64,000 bases of DNA from Mesorhabditis belari (taxonomy: Eukaryota > Nematoda > Chromadorea > Rhabditida > Rhabditidae): positions 124,001-188,000 of the forward strand of contig CAUEEP010000289.1 of assembly GCA_958450365.1 (NCBI GenBank), read 5' to 3'. Every line of letters starts with the position of its first letter. Position 1 is the stretch's first letter. The notes beneath the pieces were generated by a model. That model was not told where the DNA came from, did not search any database, and worked only from the letters and a program-made list of their open reading frames with translations. This document shows, one piece after another, positions 36,973 to 49,887 of this stretch. The translations under genes and the position numbers were made by a program.

Positions 36973-37199
36973 CTCACTGCCTCGTTGTTTTGTAAAGAGT
37001 CAATCACCTGAAAACATTCTAGATTTCAAAATTGTATGTTAGATTCAATAAAATGAAAGATGAGACGATTTCAAGAAAGACTTGCCTATGAGATGTAGTT
37101 CTCCGTCGCGTCTCTGATGCTGTTCATCGCCTCTTCGACCGTATTGCTGTCGAGCTGGATTCTCTAGATTGATCGAGGCTATTGTGGAACTTGTGGCTT
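36973..37199 (-). repeat. Direct repeat, unit 1 (second at 37569-37795)
   Basis: About 227 bp, repeated almost exactly at 37569-37795, 596 bp away. On the minus strand it holds an exon-like frame (LDSNTVEEAMNSIRDATENY) and then, past an intron-like stretch ending TTTTCAG, VIDSLQNNEAVSTNYG. The family is not recognised. Confidence 0.6.
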
Positions 37200-37202
37200 G
37201 TG

Positions 37203-37560
37203 AAAAGCGTTGAAGCTACGAATGTTGTTGTATTGTTTGAAAGGCGTCACATCGCAACCAGTTGCACCAAGGGTAATGAAATTGCTGAAAAAGGATCGGT
37301 CCGATTCCTTGAAGCTTCTGGCTTCCAGGCCTGGCCTTGTCTATTTTCTTTGTCTGCCAACCTCTGATCTTGTGGATTGGCCTTCTCAGCCGCGATACAA
37401 GATCTAAACAGCCGCATCAGTGATTCGAAAGTTTGCAAAATCTTGACATCTACCAGCGCTGGCAACCCAACAATGCCAATATAGAGCATAAAACGCTGCG
37501 TGCAATTCGTGTTCTTGGGATAGATCGATACTAAAAGACTGTTAAAGAAAGGCCAATTGC
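37203..37560 (-). repeat. Displaced exon fragment, copy 2 of 3
   Basis: Shares SIYPKNTNCTQRFMLYIGIV-type coding with 5270-5480 and 38750-39060, continuing EKANPQDQRLADKENRQGQA. This is the most open of the three. It lies between the two 227-bp direct repeats, so the parent gene probably contained both pieces. Confidence 0.5.
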
Positions 37561-37568
37561 AAAATGCC

Positions 37569-37795
37569 TCACTGCCTCGTTGTTTTGTAAAGAGTCAATC
37601 ACCTGAAAACATTCTAGATTTCAAAATTGTATGTTAGATTCAATAAAATGAAAGATGAGACGATTTCAAGAAAGACTTGCCTATGAGATGTAGTTCTTCG
37701 TCGCGTTTCTGATGTTGTTCATCGCCTTTTCGACCGTATTGCTGTCGAGCTCGATTCTCTAGATTGATCAAGGTTATTTTGAAACTTGTGGCTTC
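37569..37795 (-). repeat. Direct repeat, unit 2
   Basis: Near-identical to 36973-37199, with single-base differences such as GCGTTTCTGATG for GCGTCTCTGATG. It supports a local tandem duplication of about 596 bp. Confidence 0.65.
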
Positions 37796-37902
37796 TTTTC
37801 TACTAGGATTTCTACTAGGACTATAGACTACTCTAGCTGAAAGCAGCTCTAGCTCTATTAACAGTCAGCTCAGGAGAGGTTGGTCAAGCAATAGTCAGCT
37901 CA

Positions 37903-38100
37903 TCACCAGTTCTGACCAAACTTGGGCTGACGTCTGGCCTTGGAAATCTCTCTAATGATAACCGATCGCTCGGCGTTGAAGATCACTTTAATGAAGAAAT
38001 CCTCGTCGAGATCTCTTTTCATCAAATTTCCCAACCAACTAATATCGTATTTTCCTTTGAGAGGCGTCAATACTGAAACTAGGCAATTCATAAAGTAAAA
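37903..38100 (-). CDS. Exon-like fragment of unknown gene
   Basis: The minus-strand frame contains PLKGKYDISWLGNLMKRDLD and EDFFIKVIFNAERSVIIREI. It looks coding by composition but has no recognised domain. It may belong with the neighbouring displaced exons. Confidence 0.3.
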   Translation of the reverse strand, partial: FYFMNCLVSVLTPLKGKYDISWLGNLMKRDLDEDFFIKVIFNAERSVIIREISKARRQPKFGQNW

Positions 38101-38545
38101 AGTTTATTTAAAAGTTTAAATTGAAACTCACAGTTACTACTCGAGATCTTGAATACAAGCAGTAGAACAGACTGCACATTTTCCATTGAATGATGGCAAG
38201 TTTCCGGGAAATTCAGCGCTGAGTCGATAAAATGTTCAAGAGCCGTTGCGAGGGTTGTGCTAGATTGCTATATTATTGCCAAGTCGGCTCGGCAATAAGC
38301 TAAGCCAAATGTAACTTACTGCCCCATTCTTGGGCCAATAGACCAACCGATAGATCAGCCATTATCGAAAGCAAATCAGCTCACTTGGATCTCAAAGCGT
38401 TGACGCTACGAATGTTGTTGTATTGTTTGAAAGGCGTCACATCGAAAAATTCTCTATTGCACAATTTTTTTTTGTTTAAAAGAACAATGTAGCTATGTAT
38501 CGTATTCACTCAAAACAATTAAGGAATATGCAAAATAATCACTCA

Positions 38546-38628
38546 AGTGTGCGGGAGAGTCGAACCAACAACCCCATACTTTTGCGCGGGATTCACGTCG
38601 CGCGCCTTAGACCACTCGGCCACGGTTT
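38546..38628 (-). tRNA. tRNA-like sequence, class II, probably pseudogene
   Basis: The minus strand has an A-box (GTGGCCGAGTGG, then TCTAAGGC closing the D-stem) and a B-box (GGTTCGACTCT), with a long extra arm between, as in tRNA-Ser or tRNA-Leu. The anticodon stem (GCGCG / CGCGC) encloses an oversized loop (ACGTGAATCC), so the anticodon cannot be read safely. The T-stem has mismatches and the acceptor stem does not pair. It is most likely a decayed tRNA or the head of a tRNA-derived repeat. It lies among retroelement debris. Confidence 0.5.
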
Positions 38629-38749
38629 CCCCTTATGCAAAATTTCTTTAAAGATGTTATAACTTTTTGTAGAGTTGAGCAAATTTGATGATTTTTGTAT
38701 CAAAATGTTCGTGAGAGTATCTAGAATAAAAATTATCCCCTCGTTTTTT

Positions 38750-39060
38750 GTTCTAGACCCTCGTTGTCGAGTTACGGTAAAGAAATTCCTGAAAAAGGAT
38801 CGGTCAGATTCCTTGACGCCAGCTTCTCGCTTCAAGGCCTGGCCTTGTCTATTTCCTTTGTCTGCCAACCTTTGGTCTTGTCGATTAGCCTTCTCAGCCT
38901 TCTCATACAAGATCTAAACAGCGACATCAGTGATTCGAAAGTTTGCGAAATCTCGACATCTCTCAGCGTTGGCAACCCAACAATGCCAATATAAAGCATG
39001 AAACGCTGCGTGCAATTCGTGTTCTTGTGATAGATCGATACTAAAAGACTGTAGTTCATC
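38750..39060 (-). repeat. Displaced exon fragment, copy 3 of 3
   Basis: Third copy of the fragment at 5270-5480 and 37203-37560. The minus strand gives YHKNTNCTQRFMLYIGIVGL in one frame and EKANRQDQRLADKGNRQGQA in another, so it has at least one frame slip. It abuts the BEL/Pao protease fragment at 39065. Confidence 0.5.
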
Positions 39061-39064
39061 GTAC

Positions 39065-39869
39065 TTAACTGTTCCCAATTTCGTTTGCACCAAACCGCTC
39101 GGATGTTTCGTCCAGTGCCTCAGGCTTAATAACTTTCCAACAAGCATTCTGTCCAATTATGATGTCAATATTAACTTCTTCAACTTCGGGCACGTCTCCG
39201 ATGGCCATGTTTGCTGGTGGAAGATTGGGCAACTTCATCACGTCGAGAATGAAGGCGTCAGGTAGGTTTTCGTCGAAAGCTTTCTTGTTTTGCAATAAAA
39301 CTTTGTAACATTTCGTCTTGATTGAACTTTCAGCTCCAATAGCTGTTCTGATCGTTAAATCTTTGGTTGTGGAAACTTTTAACTTTAATTTTTGTACGAA
39401 TCTTTTTGTAATAAAACTATCCGTTGAACCTGTGTCCAATAAAATGTTTGCACTCTCATTGATTTGATAATCCTCATTCTTGGCAACAATTTGTAACATA
39501 CTTGTGAGTCGAACTTTCCGATTAATTTGGGAACTGTTATAACATAGTAAACTTGGAATTTGAGTTCAACTTTTCGAGGCCTTATTGATTGCTGTTTGCC
39601 GTTGAATTTTTGGCTGGATGACTTGCTGGCTCCTCTTTGATGGCACGAAAAAACTCCGAACCGCAGTCCATTTGTGAATTTTGAGCAAAATATCCTGTTG
39701 CGGCGGGTTGAACATATCCGTTATTCGAATTTTCTAGAACTTGTAGACGATTTAAATTACTAGCTGTGTTTTGCCTAAATGTATTAACTCTATTACCAAA
39801 ATTGGGACCTGATTTCCTGCACGTGTTTGTGTGGTGTTTAACCGACAACCGACAACGACAAACCGACAT
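39065..39869 (-). mobile_element. BEL/Pao fragment: zinc knuckle and aspartic protease
   Basis: Two consecutive minus-strand frames. 39869-39582 opens with a zinc-knuckle-like CRCRLSVKHHTNTC and a polar linker rich in Asn and Gln, ending at a stop. 39499-39065 encodes a retropepsin-like domain with the catalytic motif ILLDTGSTDSFITKRF near residue 18 and a later I-I-G motif (IDIIIGQNACWKV). Order (knuckle then protease) and spacing fit BEL/Pao polyproteins, whose protease is the DUF1758 type. Reverse transcriptase, RNase H and integrase are absent, and the two pieces are in separate frames. It is a remnant of one element. Confidence 0.75.
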
Positions 39870-39894
39870 TACTTTTTCCTCAACCTAATAGAAA

Positions 39895-40215
39895 AGGATA
39901 AAATCGACTCAACACCTGTCTCTTATGGTAAAATTCTTTGAATTCTCAAAAGTTGCTGGTATATAAAATTCAGGACAATGATAAAGTAACTTTATTGACT
40001 TTATTTTTCAATATTCAGCTTACATAATTTGGGATCGATTTTAAGAAACAATAGAATGCATTGAAAAATTCAAATTTCTAATTAATAATCATTTTTTTAG
40101 CTTCGATACCAATCTAATAACAAAATCAATCGAAAGAATCGAATTCTCACAACGAAAGCAAGAGTTTAATCTTTCTGTTTACTATTCTTTTGAAGAGTTT
40201 TATTATTCTAAACTT
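39895..40215. repeat. Repeat inverted relative to 7795-8155
   Basis: Reverse-complement match of 7795-8155. It begins immediately beyond the truncated zinc-knuckle frame. Non-coding. Confidence 0.5.
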
Positions 40216-40339
40216 ATTGGATTAAAGATTAAAGCCTAACGATTAAAGATTCAAAATTAATAGATCAGTGAAGAGTTTCTCAGTTTTTTTTTAAATCTAT
40301 CTTTAAAATCTTAAAACAATTTAAATCTTTAAATAAATT

Positions 40340-40645
40340 CTGCCGATAAACTCCACTTTACCTACGAGTATGTGCATATAAGGGTCTTTTGTCGGTGAAG
40401 TGCTAAAAAGGGCAATGGAATCGAATTTTTGAGCCGCAAAGTCACCAACGATGGTTTTGTGTACATTCTACCGTCAACCTCTTTCTAAGACGTGCTCCTT
40501 TCGTATATTTAACGAGACTTTTTGCCATAAATTTCATTTCATTCAACTCGTTCAACAGGTGTATATGCCGTAAATATTGTGATAGTACCCCACCGGCCTC
40601 TAGTGCGTGCCACACTGGTGGGGTACTCTTACAGTGTTTACGGTA
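40340..40645 (+). mobile_element. Hairpin-bearing repeat unit, copy 5
   Basis: Complete unit in + orientation with the palindrome at about 40568-40644. After it comes AGTAATGGTATTTTGTTCGG, a stretch that elsewhere leads into an F-box/WD40 start. Here it is cut and joined to the 3' flank of copy G, as also happens at 6541 for copy B. Confidence 0.65.
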
Positions 40646-40852
40646 GTTAGTAATGGTATTTTGTTCGGGACTTTTCCTTATATTAATTACGTATTTTGTA
40701 TTGGTTTATAAACAAGATTAAACATTTACAACTCAACATTGATGATAAAAAATAAAGTAACAAACAAAACAGTTGTTACCATCCACAAAAAGGACAGAAT
40801 AAACGATCTTTCACAACGATCACAATAAGACCTAGGGAAATAGCAAAAATAC

Positions 40853-43211
40853 CTATGGATATGATGCGTCAAAATCGATGAAGATGAGCTTTGTGGCCTC
40901 GGTCCTATCTACCGATCGAACTGCACATACGAGCAATGTTTCAGTGGCTTTGAGATCCCAATTATAACGGCCAGGGTCACTAGAACGAGGTCGAACGAGA
41001 TCACGAACGAAGGTACCTTAAAATGGAAAAAAATTAACAACAAGACACTAAACTTTGCCATAGATTTAAGCTTGACTGGTTGACGAGACAAGTTATATAG
41101 TGAGCCAATTCTACTTTAAATGCCAGCTTGCAGTCTGGATCTTCTTGCCTATAGAATTAGGTAATTTAAAACAGCATACCTTTCTCCACACCCCACAGCA
41201 TGACCGAGCCATTCATCGAACCTGTCACCAAAAGTCCGGAGTCGAGGATGTGCAATGAAGTGATGGTCGACGTATGACCATTTACGCCATGTAAGTGGTG
41301 AAGGCACGAGCCACCCTCACGAATGTCCCAAACCTAAAGAAATAGTAGTTTTCATAGGATCGATTAAACATACCCAAATGTCCGAGTCGTAATGGGAGAC
41401 CAAAATGTTTCCGCGAAGCTGCAACCCAAAGCGACGACCTGCAAACGGTAAATCTTCAGGACAGCCAAGAAGTGCGATGCATGCTGAAAGAAACAAATAT
41501 GACATTGTAGCAGAATAGTGAAAAAGTAAAAACCACTTCCTCTTTGCACATCCCAGACGCGAATCGTTCCGTCACTACCCGACACGACAAGATCGCGCTC
41601 TGGCTCAAACTAAAACAGAATCCCGATTAAAGCCAAAATTCACAACTCAACTCACCAAAAGTGATTCAACTGGCCTCGTGTGACCCGTCAGCGTGTGCAA
41701 ACACTCCCCCGTGTGTACATTCCAAACCTAATAGAATATTATAGATTGCACTAGTAACTGTACAAACGTTTACGGTACAACCAAGGCCAAAAATACAACC
41801 CGTTCTCCATCAAATTTCACACAATTTTGAAATTGAGCTTAAGCCAAAACTTTGATACACATACCCAAGCAGCGACAGCTAAAATGTGAAGGCATTTCCC
41901 GTCGACAATGTCCCAAACTCGGAGTGTTTGATCGTGCGATCCAGAAACAAGACCAAAAAACATTATGATCTTAGCTAAAACAGAAAATTCAGATCACTCA
42001 CGTTGTGCCATGTAGACTCAAGCATGGAATATGATCCGTATGACCCTGCAAAACATGAAGCTGTGCACCGGTTTGACCACACCAAACGCGCAACGTTCCG
42101 TCAAACCCGCTACTGAAATATTACAACAGACTTTGCTGTCATAAGAGTTTTTGCCTGAATCTTTTTAGCTTCATTGGCAACACTTATGAATTGCACTAGC
42201 TATAGTCGATTAACTAACCAGACAATGTATTTGCCATCTTCGCTCACTTGATACGAGAAGGGGGCCCATTATCACCAGTTAGAGCAAAAGCCGGCTAAAT
42301 TCGGACGTACAATAACAATTAAACAAAATAAACTTGAGCATCTTCAACATTCCAGACCAGCAACTTATAATCATGAGAACCAGTAATGATACGACCAGGG
42401 TGAATTCGGAGACAAATGACTTGTTTAAAGTCAACCTTAAAAACATTTTTTCGGTCAAACCATTTATTCAAACCTCTAGAACCGTGCTAGATTGAATCGC
42501 CCGGGATCGCCAATTCGAAATGATTCGCTTCTTTCGTAAGTACAGCGACTTCCATGGCGAACGCTCATAACATCTAGAAAAAACTTCATTTCGCAACAAG
42601 TTGGGTCACTAACTGTCCATATGCGATCTCGCGTGCTTGTCGATTTTGCTGGGCTTCTTGAACGTCCATATGTGAACTGATTGTGATTCCCGCTTGCTCA
42701 TTTGCTCGATTCGCCGCCCAACCTCCGAGAAAACGAAAACTAAAGAAACAAGTTTGAGACGAGCCTTTTTACAATCGATTTCCTAAACATGAAACAGTTC
42801 ATCTAAATAAACATTATCATATATTTGCTCTCACTTTATATCCTTGTTTGCTTTGCAATTAATAACATTATTGTCGTAGATCGTACAATTCTCTAAATCT
42901 AGTTTAATATAATATGTACTTTTAAATGTTATCTTATCGGCTCAAAACTGTAACAAACCTTGGCGCCTCAAATTCCACATATCCGTTCTCGAAACATTTC
43001 TGTCGCCACGTCTGATCACCTTCACAAATCCGTTGTCACGTCCGCGAGACGCCAGCGCAAGTCATCAAATCGCGCGGTGTCAAATAGGCAAGGATACGAT
43101 AAGCAATCTAAAATTAAACTATTACTCCCACAGGTTTTAACAAACCTCCTCTGGCAATTGCGCCAAAAAGTCCTTTTGGAACAATGATTGCTTCTCCGGC
43201 CTGTTCGACAT
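40853..43211 (-). pseudogene. F-box/WD40 copy G with nonsense codon in F-box
   Basis: The start is ATG at 43209-43211. Exon 1 (43146-43211) has only 22 codons (MSNRPEKQSLFQKDFLAQLP then EE). In the F-box exon the conserved Trp codon TGG is TGA (43036-43038, reading VSRT-stop), where copies E and F have RTWQR. Downstream WD exons are largely open, including GFDGTLRVWCGQTGAQ, GSHDQTLRVWDIVDGKC, VWNVHTGECLHTLTGHTRPV and SGSDGTIRVWDVQRGSG, and the usual stop is at 40853-40855. A single nonsense change plus otherwise preserved exons suggests recent inactivation. Confidence 0.78.
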
Positions 43212-43284
43212 CTCCCCTAAATGAGAAATTATAGGAGAGATAACATCGTAATTAATAAAAGGAAAGGTCCCCGAACAAAATACA

Positions 43285-43535
43285 AAATACAGGCCGGTGG
43301 GGTACTATCACAGTATTTACGGCATATACACCTGTTGAACGAATGGAATGAAATGAAATTTATGGCAAAAAGTCTCCTTAAATATACGAAAGGAGCACGT
43401 TTTAGAAAGAGGTTTACGGTAGAATGTACACAAAACTATCTTTGGTGGTTCCACGCAATGAAAAAGAGATTTTGTTTCAAAAAGCTCTTTTTCATTGCGC
43501 TTATTAGCAATGAGAAAGATCTTTTTGGAAGTAAT
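43285..43535 (-). mobile_element. Hairpin-bearing repeat unit, copy 6 (inverted, half palindrome)
   Basis: Only one arm of the palindrome (43291-43325, GTACTATCACAGTATTTACG) is present, joined to the conserved body. It lies just upstream of copy G. Confidence 0.6.
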
Positions 43536-43548
43536 TGTTGATTTTTAG

Positions 43549-43626
43549 ATTGATTATCGCATCATCGCTCATTTGACACCGAGCGATTTGATGACTTGTC
43601 CTGGCGTTTCGCGGACGTGGCAACGG
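43549..43626 (+). pseudogene. F-box exon fragment, copy H
   Basis: A lone F-box exon start after GATTTTTAG encodes IDYRIIAHLTPSDLMTCPGV and SRTWQR. It stops abruptly at 43626 where a small perfect hairpin begins. Orientation is opposite to the adjacent copy G. Confidence 0.75.
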
Positions 43627-43657
43627 CAATGTATAATGCAAGTCGCATTATACATTG
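43627..43657. repeat. Perfect hairpin, 13-bp arms, 5-nt loop, at a junction
   Basis: CAATGTATAATGC, loop AAGTC, GCATTATACATTG. It lies exactly between F-box fragment H (+) and the 3' end of the unknown gene at 43648-44985 (-). Confidence 0.75.
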
Positions 43658-44985
43658 AGAGAACCGAGCGAGTTCGTCGCTCGAGAAAAAAAAGCGAGAA
43701 GATAGGGTGATGCCACAATCCGACCGTCTTTCTCCTCGATCTTCGCGTTGAACAGCGTTACTTCGACACCCCGATACTCGACGCGATGGGCCGGTAAAAC
43801 AGGACGAATGAGTGCAGATCGTGATTCACTTTCAGCAATTGAAGTGCCTCGAACACCTTCGATTTCTTCAGAATTTGTTTTTGTTTTGAAAAGAGACGGC
43901 AAAGAAGGGAAACTTTTGAAAGTCATCAATTTGTTCTCGCAACGATGTTGATGATCGACCAAATCGGCAAATTTGAATCGAACCGTGTCGTCCTAAAGTA
44001 AACGATTAGACTACTCTGAGAGCTTGAACGAGCGCGTTCAGAAGACCATTCTCAAGCATTTCATCGATTGGTGCGACTTCCTTGTTTTTTGAATGCATTC
44101 CGCAAATCTAAAAGAAGCACAATTTGAAATCATTGCTACATGAAACGAACTCTCTCAAAGCAGCGTTTGTTTTCAACAAAAGGATTCGAGAGCACGGCGA
44201 CAACTTCCCCAAACGACATCAGCGGCTCACGAGCTAAATCAAGAAATGAGGCTTTTAAAAACGACTCCAGGCATTGTTTTAACCAGAATAAAGCGCGTAC
44301 CAGGAGCAGTGGCCGCCTTTGCTTCAGTGTTGCCGACGGAGATGTCATGGTCGATCCTTGGCTCATCATCATTTTCGTCATCGTCCACAGCTTGTCGCCT
44401 AAAAACAGAACATTAATCATAGACTAAACAATATTTTTCAACATATAGACTGATCGGTCAACGAAAATTTTTAAAACTACCATTCGGTTGAGTTATTCAG
44501 AATCCTGATGAATGGCTGAATGTGCGCCAATACATTTCTAATGTAACCTGTGTATAACAATAAGCACTCTTACATCTTCATCATCAAGGTCTAGCGCTTC
44601 TGCTTGAGAATTTCCATCGATCACTTCATACGACGCCGTCTCATGTCCTCGTGCCTGGTCACGTTCTTGTATTGCTAGGCGTTCGTCTTCTCATGGTTCA
44701 GCCATATTTGTGTCACCGAAAGCCATTTCTAAAGCAGAACACGATTAAAAGTCAAGAAACATTACTTTACGACTTTTTGCTGTAGGAATGGCAATAAAAC
44801 ACTTACACGAGACTTTAGAAAACTTTATAAAGGCAAAGCATTTAGTCTCAACTTTCAAAAAACAACTCACAAGTTTCAGCGACTCGGTTGGCGATGGCTG
44901 AGTAGTGGCCGGCGTGTCGTAGTCGAACTCGCGTTGACCCGCATTGGTAGTGGCGGCAGTTCGATTTCCGAAAAAAAAACACAAA
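43648..44985 (-). pseudogene. Remnant of an unrecognised acidic-protein gene
   Basis: Exon-like frames on the minus strand: about 44985-44878 (REFDYDTPATTQPSPTESLK), 44735-44575 (DERLAIQERDQARGHETASY, EALDLDDED), 44399-44145 (RRQAVDDDENDDEPRIDHDI, then EPLMSFGEVV), about 44108-44020 (SKNKEVAPIDEMLENGLLNA) and a last exon 43992-43648 (DDTVRFKFADLVDHQHRCEN, then HRVEYRGVEVTLFNAK). The second exon contains TGA in the frame MAFGDTNMAEP-stop-EDERL. Exon phases do not all connect. The short SFGEVV patch weakly recalls ESS-2/DGCR14 proteins but is not enough for a call. Confidence 0.45.
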
Positions 44986-45518
44986 TTATACAGGTTGACA
45001 AGTGGTTTCGTTTAAAACTAGCAAAAGAGAGGAAAATCAAAAGAAAACAAGTACCTGGAGAGGGAGAGCTCGTGCAAAATCACTAAAATTATTTTAATTT
45101 TAGAAATTCCTGTTTGATACAATTTGACAAGATGACTGAATATCTTTTTGTTTAAAAGATGCCTATCAATATTTCGTAATTTTTTGGAACATTTTAACTA
45201 TGAATCAAAAATATTCAGCTAAACAATTGAAAAGTCATTAATTTTTCGATGAGATCGTTGGAAAAGAGATTTCGATCATTTCGCCGAAAAGATTTCTGCG
45301 GATTGGTGCGCTTTCTTGATTGCTTTGCCAGTTTGCAATATTTCTTGCCCCAAAGTTGATTTTGAAGCTAATGGAAATGCAATTCTGACGATTCTGATCC
45401 CCTTATTGCCCACGCGAGCCTAGTTTATGGCTCTAGAAACAAATTTTATGTATTTGCAGCTGAAATCGATCCTGTTGCTAATGGAATTGCATTCGTTGCG
45501 CTAGTTGAAGCCTTGTTG

Positions 45519-45876
45519 CTTTGGTGGTTGAGAGAGGCCACTTTTATCCTGATTTCGTTGGATCTAATGTTTGGAGGAGTTTTATGGATAGCTTTTATCT
45601 ACCTATTCTAGGGTAATCAAATAGGCTTTCTACTTTTAGAGCATTTACAACATGGTTATATTGTGGCTTTTATTTGAGTTTCAGGCTTTCAGGTAGTGTG
45701 TGATGGTTAAAGTACATGAGATTAGGCTAGAAAGGCCAGAAGCTTACTAAGATAGTCATCAATCTATTAAACATTTTTGATTACCCTAGAATAGATAAAA
45801 GGTATCGATACAACCACTCAAAAAGATTAGATGTAACTAAGCCAGGATAAAAAGTGGCCCCTCTTAACCACCAAAG
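45519..45876. mobile_element. Foldback element upstream of actin
   Basis: Inverted arms of about 115 bp: TTGGTGGTTGAGAGAGGCCA at 45519-45640, and the reverse complement ending TTAACCACCAAAGTGCC at 45770-45876. Both arms contain TATTCTAGGGTAATCAAA at the inner end. Related foldbacks are at 56019-56410 and, as one arm, 36260-36390. Its right arm is included in the inverted actin duplication. Confidence 0.7.
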
Positions 45877-46120
45877 TGCCAAAGCTTTTGTAGCTTTATA
45901 GTTGAAGCTGAAACCCACAGCTTCGTAGCAGGCTTTGTAGGAGTTCGGGCGTGATATTTTATCTAGAATTCAATTTTCCGACGCTTAAGTCAATCCTGAT
46001 TCATTGGATCCTCGAAATCTCAATTCTTGCGTGAATTGTTTCTCTTTACCCCTTCTGCCTTAGTTGAAGCACTTTTCATTTCTGTATTTGTCCTCACTTC
46101 GAAGCACCCTAGTTTGTATT

Positions 46121-46127
46121 CTTTCAG
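46121..46127 (+). promoter_or_regulatory. Probable trans-splice acceptor of actin
   Basis: TTCTTTCAG ends at 46127, 32 bases before the actin ATG, with no upstream exon recognisable. This is the usual layout for a spliced-leader acceptor in nematodes. The inverted copy at 36000-36040 keeps the same sequence. Confidence 0.6.
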
Positions 46128-46159
46128 ATATTGCAACTGATCAACTCGCTTTGGACAAA

Positions 46160-47966
<1,807 letters not shown>

Positions 47967-48080
47967 ATTTATATCCCTTGCTTGGATCTTTACTTGCTCT
48001 CTGTTTTTGTGTGTCCCCGTTCTTTGAGTGTTTCTTTTCAGATTTTCCATGTCTTTTCATTATCATATGTTTAATAGTGC

Positions 48081-48086
48081 AATAAA
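48081..48086 (+). terminator. Polyadenylation signal of actin
   Basis: AATAAA 115 bases after the stop codon, in an AT-rich 3' region (GTGCAATAAACTTTG). Confidence 0.7.
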
Positions 48087-48753
48087 CTTTGTAATGTTTG
48101 AAGAGAAAGAGCTTAGATGGTAGCCGTGGGGTTTTTGTGTTTCGATGTTTAGTCCCGTAAAGCGTAGTTTTGCTTCTAGCTTTTACTTAACTCATTCACG
48201 AGGACACGGTCCGCGGGTGGGTCGTACTAATAACGGTTGTTCTTGGTGGCGATCCAAGTTTTTAAGAACTTGATTCATTTCGGACTCCAGTCCTTGGTAA
48301 CTTGGTAATAGTTTTCAAGAGGGGCTTCGGGGCTTCCAAATGACTAGGATAGTTTCATTAATCTTTGATTTGTTACCCAATTATCATTAAAACTGTCAAA
48401 GAGTTAGTGACTGTACGCCCAAATGTGTTAAAAGCCTCATCGAAGCTTTTGTTCAATTGCGCTTAAAATAGGGCACCCAAATCTCAAAAGAAAGGCGCTG
48501 TGACGTCCTTTAAATATCCGCCTCAAAAAGTTGCTTAGAGTTGCAACTTTTGTATAAATAAGAGCATAATATGGCAAAAATACTTGAGCTTTCATAATCC
48601 GGCGTTAGTTTTTCAAAAACAGCGTGTTTTCGGAAACAAAATGTTCGTTTGCAAAAAGTGTCAGAACCTTTCATGTTCTTGGCTTAATGTTTGGTGCAAA
48701 ATAGTCAAAAGTAGCAATAAAACAAATCAAGCTTTTTCTTTTAGATGATTTTG

Positions 48754-48852
48754 TAAAGACGCTACACACCGGAGGGAAAGTTCACCTTCACGTCGCACAC
48801 TCCTCGCGAGCACGTGAGCATGTTTGCACTCGAATTCGACGCCTCGGCTCAG
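48754..48852 (+). pseudogene. GOLD-domain (p24/TMED-like) exon relic
   Basis: The frame YTPEGKFTFTSHTPREHVSM followed by FALEFDASAQ and a GTATAG donor resembles the GOLD-domain strand of p24/TMED cargo receptors (typically GKFTFTSHTPGEH). A TAA lies just upstream in frame and the following exon (WHPIAFFKLENTRKASEKLV) does not obviously continue a p24 fold. It is probably a lone exon relic. Assignment rests on one short motif. Confidence 0.35.
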
Positions 48853-49802
48853 GTATAGACGAAACGTAGCGCTTGCGCGTGCTCTTCGGAATTCATTTGA
48901 ATTTTAGTGGCACCCAATTGCCTTTTTCAAGCTGGAGAACACGCGCAAGGCGAGCGAAAAACTCGTTAAAAGCTTTTAATGGGGGATTTCTTTAGATTTC
49001 TTTAGATTGCTGCAATTACGCGCAGTCACTCCTTGATGAGGTTCGATGGTGATGAGTTTAACACTTCTCATCTTATTTGATTGCTCAAGGCAGAAAGGAA
49101 AAAAAACGAGCAAAACTATCAGCTTCAACTATTGCGCTACCGAGTCGATTTCTTTGTTTTGTTTTTTTGCTTGGTGAGTTAGTTTAGTTGAGTGGTTTTT
49201 TTCAAAGATTAGAAGCATTTGTTTTTACAGACTCCGGCAGTTTTATTGCAAGTAATATTTTTTAAGAATAGAAATCGATAAAGGAGAAATCAACTTTAAA
49301 AAACTTTGAGAATTGATTTTTAAAGATATCGAACAAGAAAAAAAACTAAAAAGAAGTCTATGAGCAGAAATGCATCCACTTGCGGCCAAATGGTAAGCGG
49401 CATAGTTTTCTTTTTTTGTTTGTTTAATATATCTTTCAAAATCAATTCTTAAAGTTTTTGAGTGAAGAATCGAGTTTAGAAGATGCTTTTCTGAAGAGTT
49501 TTTTTAAGGCGAAACGCTGCTGGAGTGCTTTTGCTTTATGAGCACGCTTTTGCTTTAAGAACATTCAACATTCCAAATCACTGAAATTCATCGGATTAAC
49601 GTCGGCACTTGAGGCCAAAACCGGGAAAATGCTGCTTTCGCCAATCCCGAATCACTCGAGCCTTTTGAGCATGAGCATCATGCTGCATCTGCATAAAAAA
49701 CGGTAAATCCTGTTATCAAAGTGATTTTTTTTGGCTCCCGGGAGATCTTCCTCGAGACATGGGTTCGGTCGGTCGTTCTTTGCGCTCAGGCGTAAACTAA
49801 AT

Positions 49803-49887
49803 CGATCTGGCACACTGAAATCCCAATTTTTCTCGCGATACCAAACTACTGCCGCGTGAAAAATGAGGAATTGGGTGTGCCAGATCG
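49803..49887. repeat. Inverted repeat, 13-bp perfect arms
   Basis: CGATCTGGCACAC at 49803-49815 and its reverse complement at 49875-49887. A further CCAATTTTTC/GAGGAATTGG pairing lies inside, offset by seven bases. It could be a small MITE or a transcribed hairpin. Confidence 0.55.
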
